A DNA stretch of 64,000 nt from an uncultured Erythrobacter sp. (lineage in GTDB: Bacteria > Pseudomonadota > Alphaproteobacteria > Sphingomonadales > Sphingomonadaceae), in the NCBI GenBank assembly GCA_947501005.1, contig CANMTU010000002.1, positions 1 to 64,000 on the forward strand, given 5' to 3'. Each line of letters starts with the position of its first letter. The stretch's first letter is position 1. Positions 58,373-64,000 of this stretch are shown here, in pieces. A program made the position numbers and the translations under genes. The notes under the pieces were generated by a model. The model was not told the DNA's origin. It ran no database searches and was given only the letters and a program-made list of their open reading frames with translations.

Positions 58373-58914
58373 CCGATACGATGACGCTTTCGCGCGACGC
58401 CTCGATCCCCGTGGCGCCCGAACAGCCCGAGCTCGACCTGCCCTCGACACTCGCCCCTCCCGTCATTCCTCCCGCGTCCCGCCCAGCGCGCGGCAAGCCC
58501 GCGCGCAAGGGGCTTCCGCCCGCGGCTATCGCAGCAATGGCGCTGGCCGTTGCTGCGCTCCTGTGGGGTGCATGGGTGACGAAGTCGCTGATGACGCCGC
58601 CGGCGGCCGTGCCGATGGCGAGCGTTAGGCTGGAGCAGCTGGTCGGCGAATACGTCCAGGCCCAGGCGCGCAGCGCGGCGCCTCCGGAACTCGTCACCCA
58701 ACAGACGCAGGCCTTCATGTCGGCTCTTGGCGAGGAGCTGAAGCGCCGGGGCCAAGATGGGACTACCGTTCTCGTGGGCGAGGCGGTCCTGTCGCAAAAC
58801 GTGCCCGACATCACCGACCAGGTCCGTGCCGCGATCTATGCGAAGGTGCCCGCTCCCGCCGCGGGAAGCGCTCCGCCGGTCGCGTCAACGCCGCCCGGGT
58901 CACTCGGCCAGTAA
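58369..58914 (+). CDS. trbI: TrbI (F-type)
   Basis: N-terminal TM, AVLSQNVPDITDQVRAAIYAKV; 4-nt overlap. Confidence 0.82.
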   Translation: MTDTMTLSRDASIPVAPEQPELDLPSTLAPPVIPPASRPARGKPARKGLPPAAIAAMALAVAALLWGAWVTKSLMTPPAAVPMASVRLEQLVGEYVQAQARSAAPPELVTQQTQAFMSALGEELKRRGQDGTTVLVGEAVLSQNVPDITDQVRAAIYAKVPAPAAGSAPPVASTPPGSLGQ

Positions 58915-58936
58915 CGCGGGACGGGGAGGGCGCGCC

Positions 58937-59530
58937 ATGTTGAAGCCCAAGTTGCAGCCAGCGTTGGCATCGCCCGTCCCGGTTGCCGGGTCGGATTCGA
59001 TGGAGCGAGGTGAAGCGGTCGCAGAACGCCGCAACAGGCGCGTGCGGCAATGGGCTTCGGTCGTGCTGCTCGGTCTCGTCTGGGCGGGCTACAACAGTCT
59101 CAGCACATGGCAGGACAGCCATGCTTTCATGGTCAATGCGAGCGAGAGCCTGCCCAATTGGGCGTTCTTCGTCACGGACGACAAATCGCCCGATAGGGGA
59201 CAATACGTATTTTTCGCACCCCCGCAGGGAGAGATCGTCCAGCGGCATTTCGGCCCGGATCAGGGGCCGTTCGGCAAGCAGGTTATCGGCATGCCCGGCA
59301 GCGTCGTCGAGCATCGCGGCGCGTGGGTCTATGTCGACGGTGTGCGCACCGCACACATGAAGCCACGCACGCGCTTCGGCGAAAAACTGCACCCCGGCCC
59401 GACAGGCGTTGTTCCCGATAATTGCTACTATGTCGGAACGCCGCACCCCGATGGGTTCGACAGTCGCTACGCGGAGATAGGGTTCGTCTGCCGCAAGGCG
59501 GTGCTCGGCACCGGGACACCCATCCTGTGA
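58937..59530 (+). CDS. traF: TraF-type S26 signal peptidase
   Basis: NASESLPNWAFFV; KQVIGMPGSVVEHRGAWVYVDG. Confidence 0.87.
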   Translation: MLKPKLQPALASPVPVAGSDSMERGEAVAERRNRRVRQWASVVLLGLVWAGYNSLSTWQDSHAFMVNASESLPNWAFFVTDDKSPDRGQYVFFAPPQGEIVQRHFGPDQGPFGKQVIGMPGSVVEHRGAWVYVDGVRTAHMKPRTRFGEKLHPGPTGVVPDNCYYVGTPHPDGFDSRYAEIGFVCRKAVLGTGTPIL

Positions 59531-60183
59531 GGGTCGGAGCGATCCTGGCGACCGGCGTCACGCTGCTCAGTCTCTCGGCGGTCCCGCCGTTCGTCATGAG
59601 CGCGATGGCGCGAGATCACGGAGTGATGGGCCAGACCTGGCCGGTCATCGAGCCCGACCTTCTGGCGACCATCGACACCCGACTGAAGACGCTCGAGGCG
59701 AACGGCGGGATCGAACGCATGCAGAAGGAGCTCGTCGCCAGGACGGAACATCGGGTGCGCAATCCGATCGCCGTCTCCGGCATCGGTGCAACCGAAAGCC
59801 CACGCGAGTGGCTGTTCGACCCGTCGATCGTGGTTCAGGACGACATCACCGATGCCAAGCGCAATGTGATTGCCGCGCGCGGGACCAAGGTCAATCCGCT
59901 CGGCCTGGTCGAGCTGAAGACCGACCTCGTCTTCGTCGACGGCCGCGATCCCGAGCAGTTGAAATGGGCGACCGGACGCTGGACCGCCACCAATGCCAAG
60001 ATCATCTTCGTGGCGGGATCTCCGTTCGACAGGATGGGCGAATACCAGCGCCGCTTCTTCTTTGACCAGCAAGGCAAGCTCACCGGCCACTTCGGGATTG
60101 CGAACGTGCCGGCCGTCGTCAGCCAGGAAGGCGAGGCGTTGAAGGTCCGCGAGCTCGTTCTCCCGAAGCGGGGAGGGGCATGA
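59527..60183 (+). CDS. traW: TraW
   Basis: GTG start; REWLFDPSIVVQDDITDAKRNVIAARGTKVNPLGLV...DGRDPEQLKWA. Confidence 0.92.
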   Translation: MRVGAILATGVTLLSLSAVPPFVMSAMARDHGVMGQTWPVIEPDLLATIDTRLKTLEANGGIERMQKELVARTEHRVRNPIAVSGIGATESPREWLFDPSIVVQDDITDAKRNVIAARGTKVNPLGLVELKTDLVFVDGRDPEQLKWATGRWTATNAKIIFVAGSPFDRMGEYQRRFFFDQQGKLTGHFGIANVPAVVSQEGEALKVRELVLPKRGGA

Positions 60184-60458
60184 TGCCGCTCTGGCTCGAC
60201 CTTCTCAGGACACCGATGGCTGCCCGCGAAACCAAGGGGCTGAGGCGGATGCGCATGACGATCCTTTCGATCTGCACCGTCCTCCTGGTCTCGATCGCGG
60301 CGCTGACCCCCTTGCGCGCCGCGATCGGGATAGCGGCGGGAGGTCTCGTGGCGGCTTTGCTGGCCGTCCTCGCCATTCTGGTTCCGGTCTACGTCGTGAC
60401 CAAGAATCGGGCCGACGACCGCTATCTCGACACACTGGGCGAGGAGCGCGAGCCGTGA
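60180..60458 (+). CDS. small two-TM hypothetical protein between traW and traU
   Basis: 92-aa ORF with 4-nt overlaps on both sides. Confidence 0.72.
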   Translation: MMPLWLDLLRTPMAARETKGLRRMRMTILSICTVLLVSIAALTPLRAAIGIAAGGLVAALLAVLAILVPVYVVTKNRADDRYLDTLGEEREP

Positions 60459-61462
60459 TCCGCCGCTTGCTGGCGTCGCTTATCGCGGCATTCGCGCTCA
60501 CCCTACTGCCCGCGCCGGCGATGGCGGCAGGCAAATGCACCGGCAAGTTCGTCAATCCGATCACCGACGTCTGTTGGAGCTGCCTCTTCCCGCTGTCTCT
60601 GGGCGGGGCGAAGCTGTGGCCCGGGCGGCCGGACACCGACAACCCGGACATCCCAATCTGCGCTTGTGGCTCGCCCGTTCCGCGCATCGGCCTGGCGATC
60701 GGCTTCTGGGAGCCTGCCCGACTGGTCGACGTCACCACCAAGCCGTGGTGTTTTCCGAACCTGGGCGGCATGAAGCTCGATCCCGGGCTCGACATCGGCC
60801 ACGGACAATATACCGGGCCCGAGCTGGGTGGCGGGCGCACCTCCAACACCGCCAACTGGCAGGCGCACTACTACGTCTACCCGCTGCTCTACTGGATGGA
60901 GATCCTGACCGATTTCCTGTGCTTCGAGAGCGCCAGTTTCGACATCGCCTACATGACCGAGATCGATCCGCTCTGGAACGACGACACGCTGACCACGCTC
61001 ATCAATCCCGAGGTCGCGCTGTTCGCCAATCCGCTGGCGGTAGCGGCCTGCGCGGGCGATTGTGCCGCCGCGACGGCCAAGCTGCCGATCGACAAGATGT
61101 TCTGGTGCGACGGCTGCAACGGCTCGATGTTTCCGATGAACGGCAACGTCGCTGCCCACAACTCGCCGGTCCAGTCCTCGCGCCTCGCGGCCGAACGGTT
61201 GCTCTTTAAGATGCACCGGCAGGGCTTGGCTTGGGGCACCGCCGGATCGAAGGCGCTGTGCGGCAAATACATCATGCCGATCCTCAAGAAGTCGCAATAC
61301 CGCATCCAGATGACCAATCCGATTTCGACGGTGAACGGCAAGTATGCCTGCTCGCCGATCGGAGCCTCGACCATGCCGCCCGATGCCGGACGCAGCTATC
61401 CGGTCGGCGGCGAGGACTTTGGCTACCTGCTGTGGCGCAAGCGCAATTGTTGCATGCTGTGA
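60455..61462 (+). CDS. traU: TraU
   Basis: GKCTGKFVNPITDVCWSCLFPLSLGG; LTDFLCFESASFDIAYMTEIDPLWNDDTLTTLINPEVALFANP. Confidence 0.96.
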   Translation: MIRRLLASLIAAFALTLLPAPAMAAGKCTGKFVNPITDVCWSCLFPLSLGGAKLWPGRPDTDNPDIPICACGSPVPRIGLAIGFWEPARLVDVTTKPWCFPNLGGMKLDPGLDIGHGQYTGPELGGGRTSNTANWQAHYYVYPLLYWMEILTDFLCFESASFDIAYMTEIDPLWNDDTLTTLINPEVALFANPLAVAACAGDCAAATAKLPIDKMFWCDGCNGSMFPMNGNVAAHNSPVQSSRLAAERLLFKMHRQGLAWGTAGSKALCGKYIMPILKKSQYRIQMTNPISTVNGKYACSPIGASTMPPDAGRSYPVGGEDFGYLLWRKRNCCML

Positions 61463-61473
61463 GGGGGCTGAAG

Positions 61474-62217
61474 ATGCGCAAGACCGTCCTGACCCTTGGT
61501 ATCATCGCCGTCAGCGCCGGGTTCGGCGTCGCGCTGGCGCAGACCGTCGACGGGCTCGACCTGAGCGCAATCCAGGCACGCGCCGACGCGCAATCCGACG
61601 ACGCCGCCATCCTGTCGGCCGAAGTCGCGCGGCGCGCCGAGGAGTACCGCGAGGATGCGCAAACGATCCAGTCGGCGGCGATGGAGCAGGTCAAGGGTCT
61701 CGATCCACAGGCGCTGCCCAAGGGGCCAGGGGGAACGGTCGATTTCGACGAGCTGGTCGCGGCGGCCTCCGGCAATCTGAAAGACAATCGCGGCACGGCG
61801 CCGCAGTTCATGGTGTTCGTCAGCCTGTCGATGCCCGAGCAGGCCCTCAAGCGCATCATCGACGAAACGTCGGCCGCCGGTGGGTTCGTCGTATTCCGCG
61901 GCTTCCCCAACAATTCGGGCAAGCAGTTTCTCGCCGCAATCAGCAAAGTGGTCGACAAGGACGATCAGTACGCCTCGATCGGCATCGATCCACGCCTGTT
62001 CCGCGCCTTCGATGTCAGCGCGGTTCCTACCTATGTGGCGGTCTCGAGCGACTTCACGCCGTGCGACGGGCTTGCCTGCAAGACAACGCCGCCACCCTTC
62101 GACGCGATGTCTGGAAACGTGTCGGTGTCCTATGCGCTGCAGACCTTCGCCGAGGACAACGGGCCAGGTGCGCTGGTGGCGCGGACGGCCCTCAGGAACA
62201 TGCGGGGGACACAGTGA
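61474..62217 (+). CDS. trbC: TrbC (F-type)
   Basis: FMVFVSLSMPEQALKRIIDETSAAGGFVVFRGFPNN; IGIDPRLFRAFDVSAVPTYVAV. Confidence 0.92.
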   Translation: MRKTVLTLGIIAVSAGFGVALAQTVDGLDLSAIQARADAQSDDAAILSAEVARRAEEYREDAQTIQSAAMEQVKGLDPQALPKGPGGTVDFDELVAAASGNLKDNRGTAPQFMVFVSLSMPEQALKRIIDETSAAGGFVVFRGFPNNSGKQFLAAISKVVDKDDQYASIGIDPRLFRAFDVSAVPTYVAVSSDFTPCDGLACKTTPPPFDAMSGNVSVSYALQTFAEDNGPGALVARTALRNMRGTQ

Positions 62218-64000
62218 CAAGATGGTCGGCCCTCGCTCTCGTCGGCGTGGCGCTCGCGGGATCGACCGCCACGACTTTGGCGTGGGCGCAGCAACAGCAG
62301 GACAAGGACGGAGATTTCTACGAACTCGGCGAGTATAGCTACTTCGAGCCACAGCCGATCGTGGCGGAACCTGTGCGTCCTATCGATCCCACGCCCGAGC
62401 CCCATCCTGTTCCCGCGCCGTCCCCATCGCCAGCGCCCGCCCCGACCCCCATACCTTCCGCGCCCTCAACGGCTCCGACGCCCACGCCGGCCGGCGGCGG
62501 CGGGGGGAGCGTTCCGATCGGCGGCTACACGCCGGGAAGCCCGGCGACCTACCCGCAAGGCGACATGGCCGGTGCCCGGGCCGATGCGAACGCGTTCGGC
62601 AAGGCACAGCGCAGCGCAAGCGGTTCGATCACAACGTCGACGGACCTGACGTCGATCCCTGGATATTCGTCTACGCCGCTGCCCGAGGAGACGCTTTTCG
62701 ACGATCCCGGTTCCTTGACATCGCAGGGCGCCAGCGCAGCCCTTGCGAACGATCCTTGGCGCACGGTCACCAATCCCGATCGGACCGTCGTGGTGCTCGA
62801 TCCGGACTCCTTGACGCGTGCGAAGGCCGTCGAGCAGGATCCCGAAGCGTATTTGGAGGGCCAGTCCCTCGGCGCGGCGGACGGTAGTTGTCAGCCGCTG
62901 CCACCATCTTCGACAGGAACCGAATACTACGAGGCCATGTGCAATCAGGGCGCGGCCGTGGTCGATACCCCCCGTTCGTGCTCGATCCGGATGGAACCGG
63001 AGACGACCTCGGTCACCGCCTACAAATACTTCTCGGTTCCCGACAACGCCTATGGAACCCCACTGGCGCGCTATTCCGCCATTGCACCGTATGTTTCCTC
63101 GGGTGTCTGCAAGCCGACGGGCGTATCCATGGTGGCATGTGCAGCGCACAGGATTTGGGGCACGAGCACCAACAAGTTCTGCGACGACTATCGGGCAACC
63201 GAATACGTCTGCAGCGCCGATCTCAACATCGCTTACGCCGATTCCAACAGGAAGTATCCCGGCAAGAGCTACCACGAGATCACCACCACGACGACAGTGA
63301 CCACCAAGCGTGTCGACGGTTGTTCCGGTCTGGAATCCGACGCGATGTGCACGGCAACGTCCGGGGAAGTCTGTGCCGAACCCGGCGAGACCAGAATCAT
63401 CAATGGAGTTGCAGTCACCGAAGCATGCTGGGCGTGGAAACGGGACTTCGCCTGCCAATCGATCACCCAGGCATCGGATTGCAGCGAGCTACAGAGTAAC
63501 CCGCAATGCTCCTACTCGCGCGACGAATGCCTGGACGACCCTCAGGTCGGCGCCTGTCAGGTTACGACAAAGGTCTACCGCTGCCCGCTTCCGAGCGCGC
63601 CGAGTTCTGAACCGGCGCAGTATATCTGCGGCGACGACGTTTATTGCATCAACGGCGACTGCGAGCCGATCGAGCGCGAGGCGTCGACCGAGTTCAAGGA
63701 TGCGCTGGTCGGTCTTCATACGCTAGGCCAGGCGAACGCCGAGTTCGACGAAGCGACCATGACGCTGTTCTCGGGCACGCGCGAAACCTGCACCAAGAAG
63801 GTCTTCGGTCTGTCGAACTGCTGCTCGGGCAAGGGTGCCCCACTGCTCACACCGTTCCTGTGCGAGGCGACCGAGCGCGAGCTCGACAAGAAGGACGACA
63901 AGGGGCTTTGCCACCGGGTCGGCTCATACTGCTCTGACAAGGTGCTGGGGATCTGCGTCACCCGCAAAGATGCCTACTGCTGCTTCGAGTCCAAGCTCAG
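62214..64000 (+). CDS. traN: TraN, partial (open at window edge; not in the ORF track)
   Basis: GTG start overlapping trbC stop; long Cys-rich frame ...CTKKVFGLSNCCSGKGAPLLTPFLC...DAYCCFESKLS with no stop to 64000. Confidence 0.9.
   Translation, partial: MTRWSALALVGVALAGSTATTLAWAQQQQDKDGDFYELGEYSYFEPQPIVAEPVRPIDPTPEPHPVPAPSPSPAPAPTPIPSAPSTAPTPTPAGGGGGSVPIGGYTPGSPATYPQGDMAGARADANAFGKAQRSASGSITTSTDLTSIPGYSSTPLPEETLFDDPGSLTSQGASAALANDPWRTVTNPDRTVVVLDPDSLTRAKAVEQDPEAYLEGQSLGAADGSCQPLPPSSTGTEYYEAMCNQGAAVVDTPRSCSIRMEPETTSVTAYKYFSVPDNAYGTPLARYSAIAPYVSSGVCKPTGVSMVACAAHRIWGTSTNKFCDDYRATEYVCSADLNIAYADSNRKYPGKSYHEITTTTTVTTKRVDGCSGLESDAMCTATSGEVCAEPGETRIINGVAVTEACWAWKRDFACQSITQASDCSELQSNPQCSYSRDECLDDPQVGACQVTTKVYRCPLPSAPSSEPAQYICGDDVYCINGDCEPIEREASTEFKDALVGLHTLGQANAEFDEATMTLFSGTRETCTKKVFGLSNCCSGKGAPLLTPFLCEATERELDKKDDKGLCHRVGSYCSDKVLGICVTRKDAYCCFESKL

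Noticed and set aside
1-64000. CRISPR arrays, tRNA or rRNA genes
   Set aside because: No regularly spaced repeats with spacers and no recognisable tRNA/rRNA signatures; the only short tandem-like array is the iteron cluster.

Overview
High-GC alphaproteobacterial DNA, probably a Sphingomonadales conjugative plasmid (host call inferred from gene content). Left to right: (1) a small tyrosine recombinase broken by a stop codon; (2) an arsenic operon (arsR, two unrelated arsC types, acr3, arsH); (3) an overlapping signalling operon (hybrid kinase with three REC domains, CheR, CheB, REC-kinase); (4) a plasmid-maintenance/leading-region-like module (unknowns, SNase-like lipoprotein, ArdC-like, ParB-like, Strawberry-notch helicase, Toprim, lytic transglycosylase); (5) replication/partition (RepA, iterons, ParA, parS-like palindromes, ParB, DUF1612-like protein, tyrosine recombinase); (6) a metal/stress cargo island (ChrA plus DUF1259, truncated IS3, catalase, SRPBCC, Zn-ADH, a GT2/acyl-CoA-DH/PIG-L/methyltransferase cluster, DUF892, DUF421, YihY, DUF3618, holin-like); (7) a second, intact copy of the first recombinase in opposite orientation plus a third decayed fragment; (8) an F-type conjugation operon (traA,L,E,K,B,dsbC,traV,C,trbI,traF,W,U,trbC,N) running off the right edge. 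Best candidates for undescribed biology: a dispersed 16-bp palindrome family (VACGTGTNNACACGTB) shared by the maintenance module and the tra operon, the four-gene GT2/ACAD/PIG-L/MTase cluster, and the MCP-less kinase-CheR-CheB operon. No tRNA, rRNA or CRISPR was recognised. All family calls are by eye from protein sequence; no database search was run.
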